Below are positions 56,785-64,000 of a stretch of DNA of 64,000 nt, piece by piece. Position numbers and translations under genes: made by a program. Under the pieces are notes generated by a model. The model made no database searches. It had not been told where the DNA came from and was given only the letters and a program-made list of their open reading frames with translations. Origin of the DNA: Bdellovibrionota bacterium (GTDB lineage Bacteria; Bdellovibrionota; Bdellovibrionia; Bdellovibrionales; JAEYZS01); contig JAZKEU010000012.1 in the NCBI GenBank assembly GCA_040386775.1, positions 62,001 to 126,000 of the forward strand, given 5' to 3'. How positions within the stretch are numbered: the stretch's first letter is position 1; each line of letters begins with the position of its first letter.

Positions 56785-58053
56785 TTAGTTTAATAATGAA
56801 TCAGTCTTAGGATCATCTTTTTCTAGGTCAGTAAAAGTATGTCCCATTTTTTCTTTTTTTGTTTTTAAGTACTTTAAATTTTCTTTTGAGGGAGTTGTTT
56901 CAAGTGGAACTTGCTCTACGATTTCTAAGCCATAACCTTTTAATCCTACTTTTTTAGAAGGATTGTTTGTCATAAGTCTCATTTTTGTAACACTCAGAGC
57001 TCTTAAAATTTGAGCTCCGATACCATAATCTCTTTGATCAGGCTTGAATCCCAAATGTTGATTGGCCTCTACAGTGTCCATTCCTTGCTCTTGAAGCTCA
57101 TACGCTTTGATCTTATTCACAAGACCAATTCCGCGACCTTCTTGTCTTAAATAAAGCAAAACGCCTTTACCTTCTTTGTTGATCATATCAAGAGCCTTGT
57201 GAAGCTGAGGACCGCAATCACATCTTAGACTTCCGAATACATCTCCAGTCATACATTCTGAATGAACTCTTACTAGAACTGAGTCTTCTGTAGTGATCTC
57301 ACCCTTTGTAAGAGCAACATGTTCCAAACCATTCACTAAACTTTTGAAAATACGAACCTCAAATCCATCGCCGTAAATGTTTGGGAGCTGAGCCTTTGCC
57401 TCTTCTTCGATGAGCGTTTCATTTCTCATTCTGTATTCTATAAGCTCTACGATTGTTCCAATTTTGATATTGTGTTTTTCGGCAAACTTTATTAAATCGG
57501 GAGTTCTTGCCATTGATCCATCTTCATTCATTACTTCACAAATTACTGCTGCAGGATTTAATTTTGCCATTCTTGCAAGATCCACGCTTGCCTCGGTGTG
57601 ACCAGCTCTTTTTAGAACTCCACCGACTTGGGCGCGAATTGGGAAGATGTGTCCCGGCGTGATGATGTCTGTTGCTTTTGCGTTGATGTTAGCGGCTACT
57701 TCTACAGTTTTAGATCTATCTTGAGCAGAAATTCCTGTAGAGATGCCTTCTCTTGCTTCGATACTTACTGTGAATGCAGTTTTATTTGGAGAAAGATTCA
57801 GATCGTCCTTCACCATCAATGGAAGTTGAAGTTTTTCAATTTGCTCTGAAGTTAAGCTCAAACAAATTAACCCTCTTGCTTCTTTGGACATGAAATTTAT
57901 TTTTTCAGGAGTTACGAAATCTGCAGCGAATATAAGATCACCTTCGTTCTCGCGATCTTCGTCGTCAATCAAAATGACCATCTTGCCTTGTTTGATATCT
58001 TCTACGATTTCCTCAATCGAATTCATTTTAGATTCTAAACTACTCATGGTCAC
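56785..58053 (-). CDS. ribBA: Bifunctional 3,4-dihydroxy-2-butanone-4-phosphate synthase / GTP cyclohydrolase II
   Basis: 422 residues. The RibB half (about 8-210) has LIDDEDRENEGDLIFAAD and KRAGHTEASVDLARM. The RibA half (about 220-422) has the zinc motif SECMTGDVFGSLRCDCG (three cysteines) and LYLRQEGRGIGLVNKIKAY with the catalytic arginine. It feeds both branches of riboflavin synthesis. The start overlaps the ribE stop by 4 nt. Confidence 0.98.
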   Translation of the reverse strand: MTMSSLESKMNSIEEIVEDIKQGKMVILIDDEDRENEGDLIFAADFVTPEKINFMSKEARGLICLSLTSEQIEKLQLPLMVKDDLNLSPNKTAFTVSIEAREGISTGISAQDRSKTVEVAANINAKATDIITPGHIFPIRAQVGGVLKRAGHTEASVDLARMAKLNPAAVICEVMNEDGSMARTPDLIKFAEKHNIKIGTIVELIEYRMRNETLIEEEAKAQLPNIYGDGFEVRIFKSLVNGLEHVALTKGEITTEDSVLVRVHSECMTGDVFGSLRCDCGPQLHKALDMINKEGKGVLLYLRQEGRGIGLVNKIKAYELQEQGMDTVEANQHLGFKPDQRDYGIGAQILRALSVTKMRLMTNNPSKKVGLKGYGLEIVEQVPLETTPSKENLKYLKTKKEKMGHTFTDLEKDDPKTDSLLN

Positions 58054-58685
58054 ATCTCCTGTCCTGTCATCTTCTCTCCTGACATTTCCTGTCTGGACAT
58101 TTCTTGAAAATGAATCGCAGCTTTTGCCATATAGTCGAATTCTAGATTTACGAGATCTCCGGCTTTGATATCTCTTAAATTTGTTTTCTTAAGAGTCTCT
58201 GGAATCAAATAAAAACTCACAACGTCACCGTCCACTTCGTTCACCGTGAGACTTACTCCTGAAACACAAAGAGAGCCTTTTTTCCAAACGTATTTTTTGA
58301 ATTCATCTGGAATTTGCACAGCAAAGAATAAGGTCCCATCGTTATTGAGAGTATCAACAATCTGACCAATACCATCCACGTGACCTGTTACCAAGTGACC
58401 GTGAACTCTATCACCAAATCTCAAAGATCTTTCAAGATTCATGAGCATATCTTTTTGAAGTGAGTTTTCCCATTTAGTGATGCTGAGAGTTTCTGGGCCG
58501 ATTGCAAATTCAATTGTTTGATTGTCAAATTTTTCAACCGTCAGACAAACGCCATTCACAGCGATACTGTCACCGATTTTTAAATCATCAAAACTCTCAG
58601 GTTTTTGAACGAGAATTTGGTATACGGAACCATTTTTCTCAAGACGATTAATTTGAGTTGTGGATTCTACTATTCCTGTGAACAT
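58050..58685 (-). CDS. ribE: Riboflavin synthase alpha chain
   Basis: 211 residues, two similar barrel halves. MFTGIVE start, SIAVNGVCLTVEKF and LRFGDRVHGHLVTGHVDGIGQI, then the second half SLCVSGVSLTVNEVDGD. It dismutates two lumazines to riboflavin. The tail (SRQEMSGEKMTGQEM) is polar and repetitive. It heads the ribE-ribBA-ribH run. No FMN riboswitch was seen in the 102 nt upstream. Confidence 0.97.
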   Translation of the reverse strand: MFTGIVESTTQINRLEKNGSVYQILVQKPESFDDLKIGDSIAVNGVCLTVEKFDNQTIEFAIGPETLSITKWENSLQKDMLMNLERSLRFGDRVHGHLVTGHVDGIGQIVDTLNNDGTLFFAVQIPDEFKKYVWKKGSLCVSGVSLTVNEVDGDVVSFYLIPETLKKTNLRDIKAGDLVNLEFDYMAKAAIHFQEMSRQEMSGEKMTGQEM

Positions 58686-58711
58686 TGTGAAGAAATTTAC
58701 ACGCTTAGAGG

Positions 58712-58734
58712 GCTTTCGTCAATTGAACGAAAGC
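58712..58734 (-). terminator. Hairpin between the 5'-nucleotidase gene and ribE
   Basis: Perfect 8-bp arms GCTTTCGT and ACGAAAGC with the loop CAATTGA. No T-run follows on the minus strand, so it may be a weak terminator or a leader stem of ribE. Confidence 0.4.
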
Positions 58735-58787
58735 ATAATGAAATTTATCCTTCCAAACGTTTAAAACGTTAAAAGCCTATACACTGC

Positions 58788-60704
58788 CTACTCGAGTATA
58801 AAGTATCCCAGGGTTTTGTTATTTAGCTTGTTGAATTCTTTGCTACTAATATTGGATTCCACTTCAACCGGATAATATCCCGAGATCCACTTGTCTTGCT
58901 TAAATGTAGCCGTTTTTTCAATGACTTGGCCCGGCTTCAATTGAGAACCGTCGTTTGGTGCAATTTCTTGAACTGAAAGCCACTTCTCATCCAAGGTATT
59001 TAAAGGTGTTAGATCAATTTTAGCCGATGTTGTTGGATACGGCACTTTTTCCATACCTGCGTTGATGACCTTATAGCGAATTTCTACTGTATGTTCGTCT
59101 TTTCTAATAACTTCAACTTGCTCCAAAGGAACATACAAATCTGGTTGAATCGTGCGCACACGCCCCTCCCACTTCGCTTTTTGAGTTGTGACCGGAGACA
59201 TTGAAACCACATGGTCCTTGATCACCGTCCAGGCCTCAACTCCAGTATCCTTAACATTTTTAATTCCTACATCCGCGCCACCTCTCTTTAAGAAATCAAA
59301 AGCTTGAAGAATACCTTCTGTCGCGGAAATTTTATAGAATTTATTACTCTCTACTCTTTCCCCGCTGATCTTCATATTCTTTACAACAAAGTAAGTTTCT
59401 TTACCGTCAATTCTGTAGTCCGCGTTACTGACCTTTACGCCTTTACCCATTCTCACAATTAAATTGATTAATTGCTGAAGAGTTTCTCCGCGTACATCCA
59501 TATTGAAAATTGTCCAATTCTTTCCCTTTGCCTGACTCCATACATGTGGAAACATATTGTAGAAATCCACGGTCGATGAAGTTCCTGTAAAAAGATCTCT
59601 TCTAAAATATTGACCCACATCAAATGCAGCTTCTGTCTTTCCTGCTTTTCTTATGGAATCCACGGCCCAGTTTCCCAGAACATCTTCCGTGATGTCAGAA
59701 CAGAGAGGAAGGTTCACCTTAGATTCAAAAATCTTATCGTTGAATACATTTCCGCGAATTGCTTCGATTCTTTTTTGAAAACCAATCACCATGTCTTCGA
59801 TGTACGCATTCTCTGGAACCGTATTATCGATCTGATGGATCTTGTGGTTTGTGAGTTCAACTTTGCCACTGTCTCTAACTGTTAACTCATACTCACCTAA
59901 ATATTGCGCCCAGAATCCTGCATGAACAATTGGAACACCGTTTGTGTAAATAGGTTTTTTTGTGAGAATATGCGTATGACCACCTACGATCAAATCAATG
60001 CCAGATACAGATTCAGCAATTTTTTTGTCCTGATCTACGCCGATGTGAGTGAGCACGATAACAATATCTACTTTTTCAATTTCCCTGAGTATTTTTACAT
60101 ATTTTAAAGCAGCTTGAACAGGCTCTGTGATTCGACCCGGCTCGAAGAATGGATCAAAAATCATTTCAAAAGTAGAAATACCAAGGACACCTATTTTTTT
60201 TCCCGCAACTTCCTTAATTACATAAGGTTTCATGTATTTTCCAAGAGGAATATTTTCAGGAAGTTTATCTAAATTTAGGTTTGCCGCCAGCACGGGGACC
60301 TTGAATTCTGCAGCAGCAAAACCATCATAAAGTTCTTTAGGACCAACGAGCCATTCATGATTTCCGAAGACGATTGCGTCAAAACCAAAAGCTTCCATCA
60401 TTCGGTGATTTGCCTCGCCGGAATTCAATGTATAGAAAATTGTTCCTTCTGTCCAATCCCCTGCATCCAAGAGTAAGTTGCTTGCGTTTTGCTTTCTTAA
60501 GAAATCCACTTTTGTTTTTAACTTTGAAATCCCACCCAGACGAATGGGAGAATCTTTGTTTGTAAAGTGACCATGAATATCACCCGTGTGAAGGATCGTG
60601 ATTTTTGTATCTGCCATGGCGCTTGATATGCCCAGAGTCGAAAAAAGAAATAATCCAATAAAATAAATAACTACTGATTTTGTCATTGATGCAAATTTAA
60701 TCAT
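58788..60704 (-). CDS. Exported 5'-nucleotidase/cyclic phosphodiesterase, UshA-like
   Basis: 638 residues with a signal peptide (core VVIYFIGLFLFSTLGISSAMA). Metallophosphatase domain: ILHTGDIHGHF, LLDAGDW, VFGNHEW, ILTHIGVD-like VLTHIGVD and VGGHTH supply the two-metal site. The 5'-nucleotidase C-terminal domain follows (about 325-500), then about 130 extra residues of beta type that are not usual for UshA. It probably releases nucleosides or phosphate from nucleotides in the periplasm, useful for feeding on prey or environmental nucleotides (inference). The start at 60704 has GGTGGGA upstream. Confidence 0.88.
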   Translation of the reverse strand: MIKFASMTKSVVIYFIGLFLFSTLGISSAMADTKITILHTGDIHGHFTNKDSPIRLGGISKLKTKVDFLRKQNASNLLLDAGDWTEGTIFYTLNSGEANHRMMEAFGFDAIVFGNHEWLVGPKELYDGFAAAEFKVPVLAANLNLDKLPENIPLGKYMKPYVIKEVAGKKIGVLGISTFEMIFDPFFEPGRITEPVQAALKYVKILREIEKVDIVIVLTHIGVDQDKKIAESVSGIDLIVGGHTHILTKKPIYTNGVPIVHAGFWAQYLGEYELTVRDSGKVELTNHKIHQIDNTVPENAYIEDMVIGFQKRIEAIRGNVFNDKIFESKVNLPLCSDITEDVLGNWAVDSIRKAGKTEAAFDVGQYFRRDLFTGTSSTVDFYNMFPHVWSQAKGKNWTIFNMDVRGETLQQLINLIVRMGKGVKVSNADYRIDGKETYFVVKNMKISGERVESNKFYKISATEGILQAFDFLKRGGADVGIKNVKDTGVEAWTVIKDHVVSMSPVTTQKAKWEGRVRTIQPDLYVPLEQVEVIRKDEHTVEIRYKVINAGMEKVPYPTTSAKIDLTPLNTLDEKWLSVQEIAPNDGSQLKPGQVIEKTATFKQDKWISGYYPVEVESNISSKEFNKLNNKTLGYFILE

Positions 60705-60819
60705 CTTTATCCCACCCGCATGGCTCTTAGACCATAGTCCTACTTAAGCACAATTCAAATACACTTTGCGCAACCTTTCAAGAGGTAAAAGAAAGTGGTC
60801 AAACAGTTACGTATCGTAT

Positions 60820-60825
60820 TATACT
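60820..60825 (+). promoter_or_regulatory. Possible -10 box for a leaderless hydrolase mRNA
   Basis: TATACT with its end 6 nt before the ATG at 60832. A weak -35 TGGTCA lies 18 nt upstream (60796-60801). No Shine-Dalgarno follows. Confidence 0.45.
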
Positions 60826-60831
60826 TCCCCA

Positions 60832-61764
60832 ATGCCCGCAGAATTTTCTCTCACAGCGTTAATGACCATTGCAATCACCCTAATTGCAATAGGGTCTCTC
60901 ATCTGCATCCTTTATCTCAGAGGTTTTCTATATAACAAAAGCGAAGGCCCAGGCCTATCTTCAGGAAAACATAACTATAAGAGTATCTTTGGACACAAGG
61001 TGTACTTTACACAGGAAGGCGAAGGGGATCACATCCTCCTTCTTCATGGTATTGGTGCCTCGCACTTCGTATGGAGATTTATCACTCCGAAACTAGCAGA
61101 AACTCACGCTGTCACGGCCGTTGACCTCTTAGGATTTGGTTTAAGTGATAAGCCAAATACTTTTAAATACGATCTAGATAGCCAGTGCGATATGATCTTG
61201 GAACTTCTTAAAAATTTAGGAATTAAAAAAACCACGGTAATAGGAAGTTCCATGGGCGGAACCATAGCCTTGAGGCTAGCTCAAATAAATCCCGAGCTAT
61301 TTAATAAAGTTGTTGTTCTTTCTCCTGCTGCTGATCCAAAGATCACGTTCTTTGATCTCAATAGAATTTCTTTTCTTTCTCCCGTAGTAAGACCTCTTGT
61401 TACAGAAAGGTTTGTAAAGCAGATCATGAAGCGCGTTTATACAGATAAAAAGAATATCACCGATGAAAATATCAGAATTTATTCCGAACCTTATCTGAGC
61501 AGCGAAGGTGCTGTGGATTCTTTTGTAAAATCGTTTTCGCTTTTACGTGACCCACGAGTGTTCGAACAGCTGGATGGGATCAAAAATCCAGTCTTGATTA
61601 TATGGGGACAAAAAGACCGCATCATTCCTTTTAAGTTTGCACAAAAAATTCAGAAAAAAATCCCACACTCACTTTTAGAAATTCACCAAACCGCCGGCCA
61701 TCACGTTCAAGAAGACGATCCCGACTGGGTTTTATCTAAAATTTTTCCTTTTCTAAAAGCCTAA
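60832..61764 (+). CDS. Alpha/beta hydrolase, membrane-anchored
   Basis: About 310 residues from ATG 60832. One N-terminal membrane helix (about 10-30, LMTIAITLIAIGSLICILYL), then an alpha/beta-hydrolase fold: oxyanion HGIGASHFVW, nucleophile elbow GSSMGG, acid in IIWGQKDRIIPF, and histidine in HQTAGHHVQEDD. The substrate is unknown; it looks like the MhpC-type esterase group. No Shine-Dalgarno is present. TATACT (60820-60825) ends 6 nt before the ATG, so the message may be leaderless. The reading frame also holds a TTG at 60766, with no ribosome binding site. Confidence 0.82.
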   Translation: MPAEFSLTALMTIAITLIAIGSLICILYLRGFLYNKSEGPGLSSGKHNYKSIFGHKVYFTQEGEGDHILLLHGIGASHFVWRFITPKLAETHAVTAVDLLGFGLSDKPNTFKYDLDSQCDMILELLKNLGIKKTTVIGSSMGGTIALRLAQINPELFNKVVVLSPAADPKITFFDLNRISFLSPVVRPLVTERFVKQIMKRVYTDKKNITDENIRIYSEPYLSSEGAVDSFVKSFSLLRDPRVFEQLDGIKNPVLIIWGQKDRIIPFKFAQKIQKKIPHSLLEIHQTAGHHVQEDDPDWVLSKIFPFLKA

Positions 61765-61906
61765 AGTATCATCCGGATCGTCAAAAAAATCCTCTTTTCC
61801 TCTCTGAAACTTGATATTGATCTAGGTTTCCGGATTTTTCTCCGGCCCTTCCTAAAGGTTTCAAAACGAAAGTCTTAAGACTGTTAGACCAGTTTTCATT
61901 GGTTTC

Positions 61907-62008
61907 ATGTCCAGTCGTGTTATTCCCACCACAAGTCCTGTCAAGATATCGCCAGCTGAATACGAAAAGCTTCATGTAAGAACAATTATAAAAAGATTAT
62001 GTGAGTAA
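61907..62008 (+). CDS. Small open reading frame, first of an overlapping pair
   Basis: 33 codons: MSSRVIPTTSPVKISPAEYEK then HVRTIIKRLCE. The composition looks protein-like (charged, no rare runs). No ribosome binding site is seen before the ATG. Its stop TAA overlaps the GTG of the next small frame (GTGAGTAA). It may be a small gene, the 5' half of a frameshifted gene, or chance. Confidence 0.3.
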   Translation: MSSRVIPTTSPVKISPAEYEKLHVRTIIKRLCE

Positions 62009-62114
62009 ACATGTTGAATGTAACTCACATCCTGAAAAAGGAAAGGAGGCTTTCAAGGATGAATTAACAAAGCGTAGGATAAAACGGATTAAATCAAAAA
62101 AAGAGTTTAAGTAA
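62001..62114 (+). CDS. Small basic open reading frame, second of an overlapping pair
   Basis: 37 codons from GTG: after SKHVECNS comes HPEKGKEAFKDELTKRRIKR then IKSKKEFK. It is a helix-prone basic peptide. It overlaps the previous frame by 8 nt in a different phase and ends inside the hairpin before flagellin. Together the two would give about 65-70 residues if joined by a frameshift. Confidence 0.3.
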   Translation: MSKHVECNSHPEKGKEAFKDELTKRRIKRIKSKKEFK

Positions 62115-62225
62115 AAACGCTTAAACCAGAAATAAAAAAAGGCTCGGATGCCATCCTCATGAAGAGGTTAAACAAGGAAGGAATATTTATGAAATATAAA
62201 GATTAATTTAATTGGAGGATTTACT

Positions 62226-63059
62226 ATGGGATTAAGAATTAGCACTAACATGCCAGCGTTAAACGCTCAAAGAAACCTGAAGAACAGTCAGGACGAAATT
62301 TCAAACAGCTACGCACAATTAGCTAGCGGTAGCAGAATCAACAAATCAGCAGACGATGCTGCAGGACTTGCGATCTCTGAGAACTTAAAGGCTCAAATCA
62401 GATCTTCAAGACAAGCCTATAGAAACGCTTCAGACGGTATCTCAATGGTACAAGTTGCTGAAGGTGGTTTGAACGAAATCGGTAACATCATCGTAAGATT
62501 GAGAGAATTGGGAATCCAAGCAGCTTCTGACACTATCGGTGACAGAGAGCGTGGGTTCATCAATAAGGAAGTTGATCAACTTAAGACGGAAATGCAACGT
62601 ATCGCGGATGTAACTACTTGGGGTTCTACTAAACTTCTTGATGGTTCATCACAACAGTTCGATTTCCAAGTTGGTATCAATAACAATGAAGCAGAAGATA
62701 GAATCTCTTTCATGGCTCAAGAAAACGTTGCTACATTGGACGCTTTAGGATTAACAGGTGTAGATTACACTTCTAAAGAAGGCGCTCAAACATCATTAGC
62801 ACAACTTGATGAAGCTCAATACAAAGTGAACGGCACAAGAGCAAACCTTGGAGCTCTACAAAATAGACTTCAATCAACTCTTAGTAACTTAAGCATTTCT
62901 GATGAAAACTTAAGTGCTGCGAACTCACGTATCAGAGATACAGATGTGGCGAAGGCTTCTTCTGAACTTGCAAAGAACAACATTCTTTTACAAGCTTCAA
63001 CTTCCACACTTGCTCAAGCCAACCAAACTTCAGCAGTGGCATTGAAATTGTTATCGTAA
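62226..63059 (+). CDS. fliC: Flagellin
   Basis: 277 residues, the compact form with D0/D1 domains and almost no outer domain. N-terminal GLRISTNMPALNAQRNLKNSQDEI and SGSRINKSADDAAGLAISE, and C-terminal ENLSAANSRIRDTDVAKASSELAKNNILLQAS, which pair as coiled coils in the filament. Such short flagellins occur in Bdellovibrio-like bacteria, usually in several copies. Strong ribosome binding site TTGGAGGA. It is followed by a strong terminator, hence a single-gene unit. Bdellovibrio filaments are sheathed; that cannot be judged here. Confidence 0.97.
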   Translation: MGLRISTNMPALNAQRNLKNSQDEISNSYAQLASGSRINKSADDAAGLAISENLKAQIRSSRQAYRNASDGISMVQVAEGGLNEIGNIIVRLRELGIQAASDTIGDRERGFINKEVDQLKTEMQRIADVTTWGSTKLLDGSSQQFDFQVGINNNEAEDRISFMAQENVATLDALGLTGVDYTSKEGAQTSLAQLDEAQYKVNGTRANLGALQNRLQSTLSNLSISDENLSAANSRIRDTDVAKASSELAKNNILLQASTSTLAQANQTSAVALKLLS

Positions 63060-63093
63060 TCATAAGTAAAACCGTCCAATAGGACAGTTCAAG

Positions 63094-63130
63094 ACCCCTA
63101 AAGGTAAAGCTTTAGGGGTTTTTTGTTTTT
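63094..63130 (+). terminator. Rho-independent terminator of flagellin
   Basis: Perfect 10-bp arms ACCCCTAAAG and CTTTAGGGGT with a 6-nt loop, followed by T6-G-T6. Confidence 0.93.
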
Positions 63131-63304
63131 TGCCCTCGATTTGTGGATAATTCTTAAACATCGCAATGCGAAATAACCTTCTGGGGATTGCGATTTCATT
63201 GCTCGAAAAACCCTTTCCTGTTTAAATAACCCATATTGATTTTGATTCTAGTTTTTAGATATAAAAAATTATAAGACATAGATTAATTTATTTGGAGGAA
63301 TCTC

Positions 63305-63808
63305 ATGGCTAAGAAAAAGAAAGCGGCACCTAAAAAAGGAAAAGCTGCTAAAAAGACAGCTAAGAAAAAAGCTGCACCTAAAAAAGCAAAAGGGAAAACT
63401 AAAGCTAAGAAGGCAAAGAAAGCTGCGCCTAAAAAAGCTAAAGCAAAAAAAGCGACAAAGAAAGCCGCTCCTAAAGCTAAAAAAGCTCCAGCTGTAAAAG
63501 CTAAAGCTTCGCAGAAGGCGTCGCCGAAAATGCCTAAGTCAAACAAACCTAAAGTTCCTTCTTTAGAAGATATCGCAAAAGACAACAAGGTTGTAATTCC
63601 AACTTCAAACCCTTTTGCCGCTGACAACTTGAAATCAAACAATGATTTCTCAAGATCAGCAGAAGATTTGGATGATGAAGAAGCAGGATCTTCATTCAAA
63701 AAAGATGATAAATTTTCTGGATCAGCAGATGATGACTTTGATAGTCTTGAAGACGACGAAGATGATGACGAAGACGATGAAACTCCACCGGGCGGCGGAT
63801 ACTTCTGA
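63305..63808 (+). CDS. Histone-H1-like bipolar protein (Lys/Ala-rich N-terminus, acidic C-terminus)
   Basis: 167 residues. Residues 1-88 are almost only Lys, Ala and Pro (motif KKAAPKKAK repeated about five times), like the H1-type nucleoid proteins of some bacteria. A short ordered-looking bridge (VPSLEDIAKDNKVVIPTSNPFAADNLK in the middle) leads to a very acidic tail (runs of D and E, about 118-158) ending in PPGGGYF. The basic half should bind DNA or RNA; the acidic half may mask it or hold partner proteins. The start at 63305 has TTGGAGGA, in a leader nearly identical to that of flagellin. Confidence 0.85.
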   Translation: MAKKKKAAPKKGKAAKKTAKKKAAPKKAKGKTKAKKAKKAAPKKAKAKKATKKAAPKAKKAPAVKAKASQKASPKMPKSNKPKVPSLEDIAKDNKVVIPTSNPFAADNLKSNNDFSRSAEDLDDEEAGSSFKKDDKFSGSADDDFDSLEDDEDDDEDDETPPGGGYF

Positions 63809-63832
63809 TTCTCATCACGCTATCGTGATACT

Positions 63833-63863
63833 AGAAGGCAGCCTAACAGCTGCCTTCTTTATT
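63833..63863 (+). terminator. Terminator of the histone-like gene
   Basis: Perfect 10-bp arms AGAAGGCAGC and GCTGCCTTCT with a 6-nt loop, followed by TTATTTGC. It overlaps the stop of the convergent gene. A smaller hairpin ATCACG/CGTGAT lies just before it. Confidence 0.7.
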
Positions 63864-64000
63864 TGCGGGCTCTTGCTTTGTCTATGAGGCCTTGAATGAC
63901 ATGAGCCCTTCTTTGATTCTCTCGAACTCTTGATTCACTCACTTCTGTTTCTTCTTTGCCCAGAGCATTCACTTCAATTTTTTGAACCACCAACTCCCCT
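63859..64000 (-). CDS. 3' end of a gene of unknown function (partial)
   Basis: The minus strand reads open from the window edge to TAA 63859-63861. The last 45 or so residues include QKIEVNALGKEETEVSES then RAHVIQGLIDKARARK, a charged helical tail. The family cannot be told from this fragment. It converges with the histone-like gene. Confidence 0.6.
   Translation of the reverse strand, partial: GELVVQKIEVNALGKEETEVSESRVRENQRRAHVIQGLIDKARARK

Larger units (their letters stand above)
61765..62225 (+). other. Long spacer and leader before flagellin
   Basis: 461 nt. It contains CCGGA/TCCGG near 61830, the palindrome AGTCTTAAGACT (61871-61882), two overlapping small reading frames (61907-62114), and the hairpin GTTTAAG/CTTAAAC (62105-62126). 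It also holds several purine-rich sites followed by tiny open frames (62041-62065, 62175-62205), then the true flagellin ribosome binding site GGAGG. No convincing flagellar sigma28 promoter was found. Confidence 0.5.

Noticed and set aside
58686-58787. FMN riboswitch before ribE
   Set aside because: Only 102 nt, with a simple hairpin; none of the conserved RFN segments was seen.
61781-61975. 64-codon minus-strand frame before flagellin
   Set aside because: No ribosome binding site or protein-like composition, and it lies opposite the small frame at 61907.
62115-62225. Sigma28 flagellar promoter before flagellin
   Set aside because: TTAAAC and GCTCGGAT are present but match the known TAAA / GCCGATAA pattern poorly in sequence and spacing.

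Overview
The window looks like a chromosomal segment of a low-GC member of the Bdellovibrionota (Bdellovibrio-like predatory or related bacteria). This is inferred from the FliC-type flagellin, the NtrY/NtrX-like pair, the abundance of small Sec-exported proteins, and a Bdellovibrio-like translation gene block. GC content was judged by eye and not measured. No rRNA, CRISPR array or insertion sequence was seen.

Layout. (1) 36-1666, minus strand: hemB and folE, overlapping by 4 nt. Divergent from them is a metallo-beta-lactamase-fold hydrolase (1737-2645). (2) 2703-4924 is a small accessory island behind tRNA-Arg(TCT). It holds a MNT/HEPN toxin-antitoxin pair, then on the other strand a lytic-transglycosylase-like protein without a signal peptide. 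That gene overlaps by ATGA a small exported protein, which suggests an effector/immunity pair. (3) 5247-16148 is an envelope region: small secreted proteins, a Tat-exported PhoD-like phosphatase, a di-heme cytochrome c, an Amidase_3 enzyme, a propeller/cytochrome c protein, an outer-membrane barrel candidate, a FecR-domain protein, a lipoprotein and a TlpA-like thioredoxin. (4) 16199-47945, all minus strand, is a nearly unbroken 31.7-kb gene-expression block. In transcription order it reads tRNA-Thr, Tyr, Gly, Thr, tuf, tRNA-Trp, secE, nusG, rplK, rplA, rplJ, rplL, rpoB, rpoC, rpsL, rpsG, a small Cys-rich gene, fusA, then the S10, spc and alpha operons ending with rplQ. The genes rplX (L24) and rpsD (S4) are missing from their usual places, and no copy is seen in the window. 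(5) 48190-58685, mostly minus: an RlmB-like methylase; the tight run ntrY-ntrX-proS-pyrF-peroxiredoxin-like; and the riboflavin run ribE-ribBA-ribH plus a small unknown. (6) 58788-64000: a UshA-like 5'-nucleotidase, an alpha/beta hydrolase, a flagellin with a long leader, a histone-H1-like basic/acidic protein, and the 3' end of one more gene.

The most notable signals are these. A family of six near-identical stem-loops (AGTGCTCAC / GTGAGCACT) lies just 3' of stop codons between ribosomal-protein genes. The toxin/immunity-like pair has twin TTTCA-TGAAA palindromes upstream. The NtrX-like regulator has lost GAFTGA, the Walker B aspartate and the arginine fingers. Inverted repeats cover the start codons of ntrY and of the barrel gene. 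Several envelope genes have a -10 box placed for leaderless mRNA. A pair of overlapping small reading frames lies in the flagellin leader. Flagellin and the histone-like gene share a near-identical sequence around their ribosome binding sites.
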